Source: Kappaphycus alvarezii (lineage: Eukaryota; Rhodophyta; Florideophyceae; Gigartinales; Solieriaceae). Taken from it: 64,000 nt of DNA. The notes below the pieces were generated by a model. It saw nothing but the letters and a program-made list of their open reading frames with translations, was not told the origin of the DNA and ran no database searches. This document shows positions 43,540-57,480 of the stretch, piece after piece (positions within the stretch are counted from its first letter, which is position 1; every line of letters starts with the position of its first letter). The translations under genes and the position numbers were made by a program. The stretch spans positions 1,240,001 through 1,304,000 of the forward strand of contig NADL03000635.1 in NCBI GenBank assembly GCA_002205965.3, written 5' to 3'.

Positions 43540-45560
43540 TCGGTTAGGGAGCTGTCAAGTTTTTTCCCAGGGTCGGCTTAAATGAAGCGTCCAGATAACC
43601 AAAAAAGCGATCAGCTTTTCCAACCTCAAAGTGATATCGAATGTAGTTAACGTCAACCCTTACTGATCTATCGATAGATTGGCGTTGATTAGATAAGGAA
43701 GTGTACAGATATTTTGAGTCCATAACGATGAAAAGTTCAACATCCCTTGCACAAGAGCAAAAGAGTAAGTGCCGTCGATTATGATACAATCATTGAGTCC
43801 TTCGTCTGCGGCTAGAATTTCTCCTTCTGCAATAGAACTTACTGGTCGTTTAGAATTAAGTGAAGACCAGCGCAAAGGGTGATGGTAAGATCCCTGATTC
43901 ATGGGACCGATCAGCGAAACACAAAAATTCGACAGATGTGCACTTTCGGATGGGTTTACGGCATCTTTGAAAAATAGAACAGAGATCAGACATTATTGAT
44001 CATCTTCGAGCCAACTGTAATGAAATGTTGTTCCAAATCAATTAATTTTTACAAATTATTCTTTTTGGATCACATCTGAGACATGTACGTTAGGTAGGGA
44101 CTATCGCAAGTGGGTGGCAACAGCAGAATAAACCAGAGACACTGCAGTACCAATCCATCCAGAAGAGATTTTGATAGAGGAGAACATAGATTTTTCTATC
44201 GAATTCAGGCCATTTGATACTTTCTTGCCTCTGATACGATATAGTGGAGCAGTTTCGAGAGCATTGATCTTGTCTTTTCCATTTGTAATCCGGTTTTGAT
44301 CTTCATTTTGCACAATGTTAAATCCGAAATATCTCAACAATCCAGGTCCATGAACAATTATGCCACACTTAAATTTTACATCAAAATAGTCAAGGAGCTG
44401 ATGAAATGCATGAGCTGAACCAGTAACGAGAATTTCACCATAAAATCTTGACAACTATTACAGCCAAATTCCCATTGACCTTACCGTAAAACAATTGTGG
44501 CACATCTACCACACGAAGAAAACTAATATCTGGAAGTAAGTTATCCGACTGAAGCCAAAACTTGGCGTTGGCATTCAATAATCCATAAGAAACGGTAATA
44601 GATAGCTACAAAAAGCGGAATCTGTCCTTTGACTCACGAGGAGGAATGAAATAGGCAATACGCTCAGTCTCACGAGTCTATGAGAACCCTGACTTAACAT
44701 CAACTGTAGGTAGATGCACCTTGAAGGTCGTTGCGATAGAAATTTAGATCCTCACTCTCATAGGAGCACACAGTAAACAATCATATCTTAGGTCGTGCTT
44801 CATTCGATCTTCATTTCAGTGAGGATATATCCGTACCTTGAGCTTTAAGTTTTTTTCGCTCATCCATATTGGTCTCATATGGAACATGGGACGGAATAAT
44901 GTTGGAGTTTCTACATAGAGTGGAGCGTGGAAGCGCAAGAATGCTTCTCTTGAAGCTCTTTTCCTCGTTACTGTGTGCTTTCTGAAGCCGATGTAAGGAA
45001 AAGCGTAGCGCTTCAGTCCCTAAAAATGTACTGTTTGCAAAGTTTCTGAGCGTAGATTGTAGATCTTCTTGTACAAAACTGCGGCGCTCAAAAGGAAATA
45101 GCCCAGAGATTGTATCGACATCAGAGCTTGAAACAGAAAATATACATGTCTCCTAAACCATGTCAAAATTTTGCGCAACTACATCATCATAGGTGACATG
45201 TTGCTTTCCGTATTGAATTTATGCTACTTGATCTAGGCTATTCTGGTTTTTCAAATACCAGAAGACATCAATAAGGTCACCAGAAAGGGTAGGTAAAGAC
45301 GGTTAGTTGTAATCCGCATCATCTCCAAGTTCCACATGTTGACCTGAAGTATCACACGATTCATCATGGGATTTGGTGTCATGATCTTCAAACATTGCAA
45401 TAATCTCTTTGCCAAGTACATCTATGCTTTTTTGAAACATATATGCAAATGAATCTCCATCCAAGGACTGTATTAATCCTTGGAAAGCTGCTTGAATAGT
45501 ATATCCAGGGGAATCAGGGACGATAAGAGTGCCAGACGAGGGAATCCAGAGTTTCTTCAA
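43540..45560 (-). mobile_element. Old Copia pol remnant (fossil)
   Basis: Minus-strand RT and RNase H scraps: ILVTGSAHAFHQLLDYFDVK with YFGFNIVQNED and WIGTAVSLVYS (about 44454-44101), then RNase H with SIAEGEILAADEG and MDSKYLYTSL (about 43900-43600). An acidic linker (45303-45560) probably precedes the RT. No LTRs were seen. It is heavily degraded, with many breaks, AT-shifted in composition and much older than the other Copia copies; it is a third family by sequence. Confidence 0.75.
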
Positions 45561-48174
45561 ACTAGAGCTAGCTAATTTCCAAAGTCAAGTGCTATGCAAT
45601 AGTAGCTTGTGAAATGTTTTTTCCCGTAGAAAAGAACTGGCGGTATTACTAGAAGTGATTTATGAACTGGAGCTTGGCGTGGATGACACGCTCTGGCAAC
45701 ATATAAGTCTTGTATTGGTCCAGGCAGCATGGGATTGAGAGCCAGCTATTTATTGGTAAAGCAATAATGATATATCTCAGTATTTACTTTGAGTCTAACT
45801 CCTCCAAGTGTACCAATACGGTGAGACATTGTGTACGGAAACTGTATGGTGCGCTAGTCTTATGGCAGCAAAGATACAGTAGCTCCTGCGGTTAATGGGG
45901 TTCGAGTCTATAATTGAGGCGTTTTTGGTGTCAATGTACTTAATTACATTGAATAGTGAATAAAAAAATACCATGTTCTCCTAGAACCAAATAAAAAATT
46001 ATTACGAAAATTTTAATCAGATGATGGCCTTTGTACAATGTCTAGTATGGTTCCTCCTCTCGTTCAATGCTGCAATGTATAATTCAGATACCTTAACTTC
46101 TCACTCATTTCTTAGCTGAGAATATTCAAAACTTACCAATACATCTTCAGGTAAACGAGAAACTTAGCGGTACAGGTTCAAATCCAACCCACGAAAAAGT
46201 GGAAGTTAGATATGAAAAAAAAGAATATCAGATGAAAACCTTTTGATGATTGATCTGAAATCAAGAACTGATATTTTCCTACATGGAAATCGTTATGCAT
46301 TACAATACATAAGTTAAAATTCTCCAAATATCATTGCATAATATAACAGAAGCATGGAAAGTATCAACATGCCTCTTTTGCGTACATATTATATCAGTTA
46401 TAAAAAAGTACAATGAAAAAGAAAATCTTCCAGATGGGTGACTTGGAGTCCTTTTGATAGTTTGATTTAAAATTTTGTACATTAACCACTTTTCAGCTCA
46501 TCCACTACTTACAAATGATTGCATACTATTTGCTGCTGAAATAAAAAGGCCGTTATCGTAGGTCTGCAGTATGACACGAATTCTTCCTCATATCTCGAGG
46601 TTACTGATATTGCGGGATATATGCCCGTCTATGTTTTATAACTTTATTCTATTATATAGCATTTCATCACGCAGCTATTCTGCTCCTCTTTCAACGGGTT
46701 TCCTATTTAAATAGGAAAAATTCATAGTGATATTCCCAATATCTTTCAAAATTTGGCAACTTTAATGTCCTTTTTCATTTTTTCTAGATTTAAGTTTGCA
46801 TTTTTTAAGATACCATTGCATGAATTTCGTTGAATGAAAACAAGAATTCAAACTACAGAACTCTTGGTTCAAAAACTAGTACTTACAAATTATATCTACG
46901 AGCTTAAAATAAATGTGGCTTATCAGTTATAAAAATGTTTCCATAATTCCTCGGATTGCCTGAATGTCCTGTGCTGCTCATCCTTACAAACAGATTCAAC
47001 AAAATAAATGAAATATAATCTTTTCCCAACTTCAAGAGATTTAATTTAGGTCGATATAAATGTTTATTTATTTAATCTAATTCTATTTCGAGACGTCAAA
47101 ATAGTGAGAATCGATAACTAAATACCTTTTGAATCTTTTTATATTATGTCTCTAATAAAAAAATTTTCCGTCTTCAGTATATGCATTATAATATTAATCA
47201 TCCCAACTATGATGATATTTTACTTTCAAGAAGTAAGGTAGAATCAATTTTTAAGATCATATAAAACTATTTGGTGCCTTTTAGAGAGACTTTTCCCAAA
47301 ACAAAAGCTTTTAACCCATCATACAGTAAGAATGACCCAAGAAAACACCAGATAAATTCGTACCCTTGGTGCTTGATTTATCAAAGCAGAAGATATATGG
47401 ATGAAACGGAAGCAAATTTAAGTAAGATTCTGCACTCTCTTTATAAATGTGATGGAAAATCGAAAAAGTGACAACCAAAACCTCTTACCAGAACGCATAT
47501 ATAAATGATAAATTATAATTCTATAGGACTACTTAGGTTTTATATTTTATATATATTTTTAATGAATACGAGCTATTTGTCCCAGAGCTCTTCATGGGAG
47601 TTTACAGGTAAATTTCGAATAATAAATTTCGAATAGGTGCGCAACTGAATGCATCAGGCTAGGGAGTTAAGGGATACCCCGTTGCCGAGAAAAGCTCGCA
47701 TCTTAAAAGAGTAATACCGTGAAATAGTCAGGGTTTGTATAAAATATTTATTTGAAATTTGTTTTGAACCTTCATTGATCTTCTACAAATAATTAATGCT
47801 CATGATTGTGGAAACTTACAGACTAAGTTAAAATTTTTGAAGTTCTTGAAGAGCAATGTGATTTTCTGCGCCGAAAAAACTCGAAGAAAGTTCTCCAATA
47901 TGTGTATCGTCGAGTTTGACAGTTGTTTCCTAAAAAAATATTAAAGTCTGTAGAAAGTAATTGATAAAAGCTTTACATTTATTTAGAATATATTAAGGAA
48001 TATACAGGCATCGACAGGAATTTTCATACTAAAACTAAATACTATATTTAGGACTTACGATAGCAGACACATTCCAGATTAATCTCTATATTTTTGGTCT
48101 AAATATCGGGACAAGTTTCCTATTCCTCTTCTAAAGGACGATTTAGGGTCTTTCAGGGTTTGTCGTTGTTTATG

Positions 48175-48483
48175 CAAGGGTTATTTTTAGCTTTTTTAGG
48201 ACATTTGTGTAGAGTTCATTCTACTGACCGCTCAGCAAAAATCGGTTTCCTTCAGAAACAATATGAAACGAGCAAATCTTTCCCCAACCTAGTTCTCTTC
48301 GGAAGACTAAACCTGAATCTTAGTCTTAATCCTATTACGATCATATTATTAGATGTATTTTATGGTGTGGTACTGGGACCTTTATTTAAAGATTTAATTA
48401 GGTCCGCTAAACAGACACAACCCGGCAAAGGTTTGACCAATGTCTACTCTAGCAAACGGGACGGAAGAAAATTACCCCTCTGA
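48175..48483 (+). CDS. Hypothetical small ORF in AT-rich block
   Basis: 102 codons from ATG with GC above its surroundings. The predicted protein has a hydrophobic N-terminus, an amphipathic centre (NPITIILLDVFYGVVLG) and a basic tail ending RDGRKLPL. Its length is unusual for random sequence this rich in A+T, but there is no recognised domain, no TATA box at a good distance and no repeat copy. It may be an exon, a dead gene or chance. Confidence 0.25.
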   Translation, partial: QGLFLAFLGHLCRVHSTDRSAKIGFLQKQYETSKSFPNLVLFGRLNLNLSLNPITIILLDVFYGVVLGPLFKDLIRSAKQTQPGKGLTNVYSSKRDGRKLPL

Positions 48484-51400
48484 AATTTCGGCAAGCCGAG
48501 AAACCAGCTGATTGAATTTATGTATAGTTTTTGGACTATATTTAAAACTATTTTTATTTGTTTGAACCATTACTTTTATGTAAATGGGGAACATCATAAC
48601 ATATATCCATATTTTCTTGGGATTGATGCCTTTTTGTTCCAAAAATTTTCCATAGGGATATATTTTTGGCGAATCAATGGTTTTTTGCTTATCAAAGTTT
48701 TCGTTTCTGTGTAAAGTAATCAACATTAATTTCAAATTATATAGTTGTTATAGATTTTTAGCTACCATAGGTGAAGCGATCATCTATTCTTTATCGTTTT
48801 AAGTTGTGAAGTTTATTTATTGGTTAAGTGAGATTGTATTGAGCACTTCAACTTAAAAACTACAGGCTTACATATCATTCTAGCTTCCAACTGAATCACA
48901 AACCTTCCAAGCTGGTTCCGCTAACATTATTTACGAAACTTTAACAAATGTCTTGCAATCTATCCACCAGAAGGGGTTATTGAGTAGAAAATAATTGATT
49001 AGCCCTATGAAAGTATCTTTAAAGTTCAAAAATATGAATTACAGCATACAGTTTTATCAAAATCCAACAGGAATGAAAATTAAAATGAATGCACTTAATA
49101 GTATTTTCTTTGTTCTGGTTACTTGCAGTAATCTTATAATCACTGAAAAATAATCATTAACGCCAATTTGTAAGCACATAGCTTGTTCAAACTACTTACA
49201 ATATTATCTAAAAACGGGTCATCAATGTTAAGAAATAGTTATTTGGCTAAGATATGTATAAAAAGTTCCTATCAAAAATAAAATTCAAATTTAAAAAACT
49301 TAGGATAGTCATAAAAAAATCCAGAAATACTCGAGGATTGAATTTTTGAAACCAACTAGAGAAATAGCCTTGAAATATTGCGTCTTCAGACTGTAATAGG
49401 AGCCGGTTTAATAGCTTTCAAAAAAAAGTAGTTGGAAATCTGTCAAATAAAGAAAATAATAGAAATATTTGATCTATTTCGGAGATTTATTGCTGCAAAA
49501 ACTATGACTTACTAATTTTTAAACACATATTCGAATAATTATAAGAGTTATTGAGTAAATAACATATCATATACTCCTATTTACCCTGGGGTAATGTCCG
49601 TTTGCTTCAATTGGGTTGTTATATACAACAATTTTTACCTTCATATATTTTATTCTTCTGTGCAATCCTTTTTAACTTTATTTCAGCAAGTAGTTTTTGC
49701 ATGAAGAAAAACATTATTAAAGTTATTTTTATACTTTCATGGACATGTGGACTGATTTTGGAGTATTTTTGCAATCGCAACTTATTTCATTTATTACAAT
49801 ACATAGAAATTGATAAAAAAGAGCTGATAATGCTAAGCATTTGATTTTGCTAATAGTTGAATTTACAATTAGTAGGAGCATACATTTTTTGTTTTATTTT
49901 CCTCATTTTTGCCCTCACCAAATACTTCCCGATACCAGAATGCATCAATTCTTTTAATAAATAAAGAAATTATTTAGTCAGACGTTGAAGAACATTGATT
50001 AGGTAAGAGGTAAGATCATAATAGAGTTTCATGCATTGAAAAGAATTTGATTGCTCTGTTCACTTTCTTTTATGCTTTTGAATGATTTATAGATCAGGGA
50101 GAGAGCGAAAAAACATCCGATAAATAAAGAATCGTTCAGCTCTGGAAGGATGAAGCACGAAATTAAAATTTAAAGTATGGAATTAAAGCATTCAAATTTG
50201 CTTAAATATTTCCATAACTATTTTCGACTGGTTAATAGTGGCAGATTTCCAGATGAAATATTCTTTTCCTCAAGTTTTAGGTTTGTATTTAATTGCTAAC
50301 TGTGATTATCCAAACATTTGTATTACTAACTGCAATACTTACAAACACGAGAACCATTATTGCGTTATAAAAGGTGCGATTTACTTGAAGAAGATGAGAA
50401 ACAGAGCTACTCGGTCATTGATTTCCGAATAGTTCTCTGTATCTGTTCCTTTTCCTCCATATTAGTTGGCAGGAGATAAAAGCTCGGAATACTTCTACTC
50501 ATTATTATTGAGGATGTGTATCGAACTGAATTTTCGCTAGCTGTTTATCAATATATATTTCTTAACCCATCTTACCGAGTTTTTTTTATTTTTTTAAAGT
50601 TCTGTGTTTCTTACGTACCATATCCATTGCTACTGAAGACAAATTTTTGGCGAGTTGATATGTTTTATGTGAAATAGATTCAAATTTCTAGCAAACTAAT
50701 TCTGATCAAATTAATATTCTAGTAATAATCTCTTTATTTACTACTTTTTGTACTAAGTTTGCAATAATTAAATGTACAGTATCGTATTATTCAGTACTAC
50801 TGACTCCATCATACATTTTATTTCAAATTATGCCTTGCATACAAGCCATTATTAAATTAATTCAATTCAATAATTAACTAGGATATACTAATACGTGTAG
50901 TTCACCTTGGAAGTTTTACTAGTTTGAAGTTTTCACGGAATGTTCACAATAATCCATGTAATATCTTTGTCCCACACCAACACACCAGAAAAATTAGTTG
51001 TCAATAAATTTAGCACTCTAACTTTCCGATGAATTAGTAATTTAGGGGTTACATGAAGGCCGCTATCTTCAGTTTTGGAAGTAGCATACTGTAAATCTAG
51101 CATTTTAATCAAGATATAATTCGAAAAAATATCTTTTTGCGACGAGTAAAACCAGACTAATGTTTTCTATGTTTATTGAAAGAAATTAATTCCAAAACAT
51201 CAAGATATGCACTGCTCACCTATCTATTAGCTTTTATAATACTGCATAGATTTTACTTGCTCGTGGCGGAGTGTATAAGTTTCTAAAATATCTGTCTGCT
51301 GTTTTTATAAGTAAGCTGCTTATGGATATGGGATAGGGAATTTCTGCGCTTTTTATAAGTGATATATTTTTTCTTTCAAATCACCTTTCGTAATCAGTTC

Positions 51401-51495
51401 TCGCGCTTGTTACTTAATGTGTATATTATAATTATTTGACAAGAGATGAGTCCAGAAAACTGAGAAAAGTGCCTACTCAACTATGCGAGGAATAT

Positions 51496-52442
51496 TTATT
51501 TTGTGCTGCATCCAAATTTTTCGTGTGCTTTGAGGTGATTGAAATATAAATTGAGAAGCTCGGGTACAAGAAAATCCCTAGAAAAGGATTGAGTAATCGA
51601 CACCATGAAACAAAAGTATACATATGAGTAAAGAAATGAAACTGAGCAAAAATTATATTTCGCAACTAATTCCATTCTTTCGCTCTCAACATCGTCTTCG
51701 ATATGGTAAGAATGAAAATTTTTGATTATATCTGCTAATAAATCAGTTTTTAGTATTGCAATTAACGTGTTTTCGTTTGTTATGTTGCGTGCTCTGTTAA
51801 ATGCCGGCAAAGCTGCTTCCCACGCGTTCCCATTTTGCACATTTGCATTCATACATTGAATAGGAGGCGCATCAGTCATTCTGTGCATATTTAGTTAACG
51901 AAAATCTATCCTTTATGTAACACATTTGCTACCTTTCTGTCAATAAACAAAATCGAGTTTTTCTCAAAACCTTTTGAGATTTGTAGTACCTTTTCCCTGA
52001 CCAGTCTCTCTAAAATACTTAAAATTTTAATATTTATTCTTTTCCTTGTGATTCTACTCTGTAATAGTTCGTGACCCAATCGGTCAAGATGAAATATGAT
52101 GTATTCAGAGAGACTAAATTGGATACTTATTGAAACACACAAAATGTCAAGGCAAAAATTGCAGTAGTTTTGCAGTTTACGTCCGCCGTTTGTTGACATA
52201 AGAAGTATTCAATATTTATATGAAAAATCAGTAAGTGATAATAATCTCTGATAATAATCTATGGAAAAAAAATTTCGTAAGCAGTGTTGCAAATATTTGG
52301 TGTTACGTTTCATAACTATGAGTGAAACGGTTCTTGTCTCTACAATATTCAATTTTTTAGAGAAAAAGGTCACCCAAAGTTTTATTAAACCCTTGATTAC
52401 TTTACTGTCCTCAGAAACGGCTGTCTCATCGACAACTGCCAA
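51496..52442 (-). pseudogene. Cluster of open frames, possible decayed gene
   Basis: Three consecutive minus-strand open stretches: 52442-52209 and 52199-51906 lie in the same frame, separated by a single TGA, and 51888-51496 (130 codons, starting MHRMTDAPP) follows in another frame. Together they keep nearly 950 bp open in DNA where stops should be frequent. The peptides have mixed helical character (KILSILERLVREKVLQISKG; SERMELVAKYNF) with no family I recognise. It is either a gene with short introns or a recently dead one. Confidence 0.3.
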
Positions 52443-55400
52443 CAGAACCCTTACATCTCAGCTCTTTTCAAATTAAGCACATTGTATTCCGTCTCGACAC
52501 GTTCTATGCGGATTTTAAGAATGTACTGTGATAAAGGTCCTAAAGAAACGGAACGGATCCAAACGGGCTTGAACTACTATATTTGGTAACATTTTGCTCA
52601 AATACAATTATATGTTACATGTTTAGTCGATAGTGGCCAAACGAGCATCGAAAAGATCGGCTACGATATTGTCTCTATTCGGAGAGTAAATTTTGCTCGA
52701 ATTATTTTTGGCCTTAAAATGAGAATGCAAAATGTGAATATGTGTTGAATACTTTTAAATTCTCTTTAGTAAAGAATGTTCCTAGACATGGAAGGACCCT
52801 GCAGAAAGTTTACATAATTTTTGAAATTATCAAGACGAAAACTTTATATTAGGAAATTTTGACTTGAAATTCAAAGTTTAGGAAAGATTTGTTTCCTCAC
52901 GATAGATTGATAACTACATAACATAACAAAAATTTGAAAAGGAGTTATTTGGGAAGATTATTTTTAAAAAAATTGACTGGTGCTTTATATTTTTGGTCGC
53001 TTTTGGGTCTCATTTTAAGATAAAGTTTAAATCATCTCGATTATTCTGTTCATATTATTCCTTTCTTCTCTGCTGATGGCTGCTGAAAACTATTTTATGA
53101 AGAGAAGTTTGACATTAAATTATATACTGAAGAAAACTTATATGTAGTTCTTCGTAACTAGTGATCACTTATCTCAATTTCACGTGAATAGCTAATACAG
53201 ACAACCATATTTATTTCTTTCGTTGCAATAGTCCTACAACTACCTCGCTCACCACAATTTCATAAATCGCAGTAATCATAATAATTTCTTTTACTAGTAG
53301 CAATTTTGGATACCGATCCTTACCAGAAATGATTTTTAAGGTCTTTTATTGGTCTGAGTCTGTAAAATGCAGGAAAGCTGAGAATAGCAAAAATTGATAT
53401 TTTTGCTTTGAAGAATTTCCTGTTCATTTATCCGAAGAGGAACGTAATGAAATTTACAAGCAGCATACAATTTTCGGTTCCCCGTGTATTTTTCTTTTGA
53501 AGAATGTGCAGGTAAAAATAAACATATTATTAAGCGATTTCTTCAATATAAGACTTTCATGTGGATGCCTTTCCGGCTCGATGCTTATTTTTCGCATGAT
53601 TTGACCCATCTCTAAAATGCTCTAGTACACTATAGTGGTAAAATTGCATATAATTTCTATTTCTTTTTACTTCATCGTTGAATCTTTTGTTAGCATGTAG
53701 CCAATCACCCAAGCGACATCAAATAATTTCGCTGCCTTTTGTGGTCTTAATCAGTTGAATTAAGTTTCGATATATCTTCAGCATGAAAGCAAAAAAACTG
53801 CAAAAGAAGCCACATTATGCAGGGAAAGGATACTTTCGAATTTATATCAGTGCTGGAGAGTATTTTCGATATTATCGAGATGCTATAGACACTGAATAAC
53901 CTAACCGGTCACCATTGGTATGTCAAAGAGCTGAAATGCAGATAGGTGAAGAGAATTTCTTGGCGACTGCAGTCATAAGGTATATTATTCGACATCCACT
54001 GCTTCATATCTCGTCAATTGATGTTGAAAATGTTAATTTCATACATATTTTTTAACTCGATTATGGGAACAAGATAAAGACTTCAACTTTTTTAAGAGGC
54101 TTTCCTGGGGGTTCAGATATACTACAGCTGTCGATACTGCATGTGATTCTTCTACAATTTCATCTTGTACGGACTTTTACGTTTACAATTAATTGAAAAG
54201 GATTACACTCGGTAAAAAAGAAGACAATACGGTGTTCACGGAAAGGAATTTGTAGAAGAGAATCATAGGCTTTTAATTTCCCTTGTTTCTTCACTTTGAA
54301 TTCATTCAGGCAAATGTTTTGCTATTAAAGGCCAAGTATTTATGATCGAGACAAATTGGGGACGAAGCGTCCCAGATGTTTAAAGAATGAGATTTTATAT
54401 CCAGATTGTAGTGCAAACTTCCTTTATTATGTGAATATTCTTTCGAATCGATTGAATAAATTTGATTTGTAGACGACAAGAAAATGTCTTAACTTACCTG
54501 TAGGAGTGCTGCTATTTCATAATGATGTAATTTTAGGTGCACTGAAAGAACATTTGAAAATTGTTGAACTACTTGTTGGGGAGGGCATTATTTAGATATC
54601 ATTACCTTGAAAATATCTGTTTCTTGCCAATAATAATGCGAAACAGTACAATATTTGAAGCACGGTAGCATATAATCAAAAATTTTAAAGTAACAACGCA
54701 TTTCTGGTATTAAGTCTACTTGGATAGACTGAACCATTAAGGATATGATACAAGTTTTTACTGAATGCTATTTTTTTTGTAGATTAACTTTGATTTACTC
54801 TTTCTACAATTTAAATTAAAGTAAACTGACAAAAACATGAAACTCATACAAAATGTAAAAAGGAGAAGAAATAATTCCACACTACTGTAGAAGATATCTG
54901 ACAATTCGTCAATATTAATATCCTAATTGGATTCAAATATTTATCTTAGTGCTTTAAAGAAGAGAAATCACTTTAGTTTACATCAGAAGCAGTATATTGG
55001 CAACTTGAACCGCCTTTTTCGCGTAACTGTTCGAAAAAGGGCTCTTCAACAAATCGAGAATGCAACAAAAAAAGAAATGGTAACTTTATGATTTAAACTT
55101 GTATTTTTACACGCTATACCCTTCTCTTGTGACATAATTTGGAAACGAGTAGATAAATCACTCTTCTTGCGCAAGAGGATTACATAAAACGTACCGGTGA
55201 ATAATTTGTGTCATAATTCATGGACGAGCTCGATTCATACTGATTTGATGTTTGAAAAACATAAATTAGATTTCTCAAAATATCCCCCAGTCCTGAAAAA
55301 CCCGCACACAAAAAAATCCTCAATTATGTCGTAGAAGCTTTAAATGCTTGGAAGCGACCATGCAAACCAAGTACATTGTAGATGTACTAGACCCGGAGGA

Positions 55401-57480
55401 AGACTTCACAAAAGTACCGGAGATTACACAGAGAACTATTTAAAGAGGTGGTTAGATTATTCCATCAGGGTACCTTTCAATTATTTATCCGAGAAAAAAT
55501 GACGTTCATTGATAACGTTTTACGAGCACGTTTTTTCCTCTGTTGCAGCATTAAAAGGAATCAAAAGCTAGATAAGTCATCGGAGTACACATACATGAGT
55601 TGAAAGACATCGTTCCAGTACTCTCAGAGACTACTACCGCAATTGAGCCCCTTTTCAGGTGCCCTTGGCATCCACCCTTCGGATCGGTAGGTAGGTGGCC
55701 GACATAACGCTCGCTGATTCGCAGGTAATTGAGATAATGAGCATATATTCCTTCATAAATAGACTTTACTTAGGAGATATCCTCATTTATTTTCAATATT
55801 TTACTCTAACACCATGATACGAATATCTTTTCGATAATAAAAGTCTCGAAGATTCACAATACAGCGATGTAGGGCAAAATCATTATCTTCTTCGATACTT
55901 TAGATACTTCTATCCCTCTCATTCTGGAAAGTAAAGACTTTGTTCGCCTCCTGGTATCCATTTAATTGCTTAGTAAGAGCAAGACTTAATTCTGCTTTAT
56001 AATAATGGATCCATACTTCGAAAAACCGAAGATGCTTCATATCTCCGCAGCATCTGAAATCTTCCAGGACAGGGTGATTTCCAGCTTCTTATTCGTCAGA
56101 AGCCACCATCAACTTTCCAATTAATTTACTAAACAGTTTTGCGAAGCAAAACTATTTGACTCTCCCTTCAACTGCTATTTTCTGCAATCAAACTCAGAAA
56201 TGTAAACTTCGTGACCAATATATTAAACTAATTGCTCCAAATCCAACAAAAAAACGTCAGAAACGTAAATTTGAGGGGTGATGAAACCCTGAAAAACTTC
56301 AAAGGTTCATCTGTGAGCATAATTAGGAGTAATTTATCTCTATTCAGGATAGTTTTCTTGGCTATATCAACTACCACGCAACGATGCACTCAAGAAGTAT
56401 TTGCCCATTACTGAATCAGACGCACAAGTTACACTCTGGTAATATACCTCGCAATTACGCTAAGAGATTTCAAAGAGCAATTTTTTAAGTTTCTAAATAT
56501 CTCCCTTTATGAAAGTATTTTATATTACCTCTCGACAATTAAACTTGTAACGAACTCCACGAGTAACATCCTACATCTGTGTGATTCTCTTGAAGTGCAT
56601 ACTAGGAGCAGCAAATCGTTCACATTTCAGTCGACAATTTAGCACCATGCAATCATCTCGCTGAATGAACTGCAACTATAGCGATTCACTGCAGACTCCC
56701 GCTTCCCCTTCAGAAGGTGCAGTTCCTGAATTCAAAGTAAAGTACCAATACATGATTTATATAGCACTCTCCAGGACCCTAAACATATTAACCATCCCGG
56801 GAGGTCTCTTGCAGAATTTTTTCAATACCTCATGAGCGTATTAGTCGAACCAATTCCTTCTATCTTCAAGTTTATTAGAACTATATAGTTAAAAAATGGA
56901 AGTGCGCTGTATTGCTTCACAATTTGGACTGCGATAGCAACGGTTTCGAACGAAGCCTCTTCTAAAGTTACAAATTGGCTGAAAAATAAAGACAATCGAT
57001 TATCTAAAACTACTAAAGCAAGACAACAATAATTCCATTACAGTTTTACGTCTTTCCTATCCTGTAATCCTTCTTTCTGATAGTCGAAGACCTCAAATCA
57101 TTGCCATCGTAAGAGCAAAACTCGGCCGGAACGATGGACCAGGCGTTGAAGAGACTCTGATCAGACTAACGATCTGAAGGCTGAAGATGGTGCTGGTGGT
57201 TCAGGTTCCAACGACGAGAGAAGGCTCTGGAGAATTGATTCCCTTAATTCAAAGTGCAACGAAAAGCACCTGATACACGAGTGCAAGATGAATATCGAGG
57301 AGTAAATTGCTTTCCGATTACCGCGCTTGGAGGAAAGAGAAGAAAGGAGGAGAAGTTCGTAAGCTGTTAAATCAGGCTGAAGGAACTATGCAGTATGCAA
57401 CTCTTCTATGTTTAATGAGACGTTCTGAGATAGAAATGTAAAGTCAGCTAATCTTGAAGATCAAGGATGAGAGGCATGAA

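Larger units (their letters stand above)
45561..57480. other. AT-rich gene-poor block of about 12 kb
   Basis: Composition is roughly two-thirds A+T throughout, against about half in the first 40 kb. No known protein family, RNA gene, long repeat or microsatellite cluster was recognised on either strand. Open frames are short apart from the two candidates listed separately (48175-48483 and 51496-52442). A tRNA T-arm-like GGTTCAAATCC at about 46169 has no compatible stem. It could be centromere-like DNA, mutation-decayed transposons or simple neutral intergenic sequence. Confidence 0.6.

Noticed and set aside
46140-46200. tRNA gene suggested by GGTTCAAATCC
   Set aside because: The bases around the loop do not form a T-stem, and no acceptor or anticodon stem fits.
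49602-49844. Membrane-protein gene of 80 codons
   Set aside because: The hydrophobic run is what AT-rich DNA encodes by chance (Phe, Ile, Leu codons), and no other support is seen.
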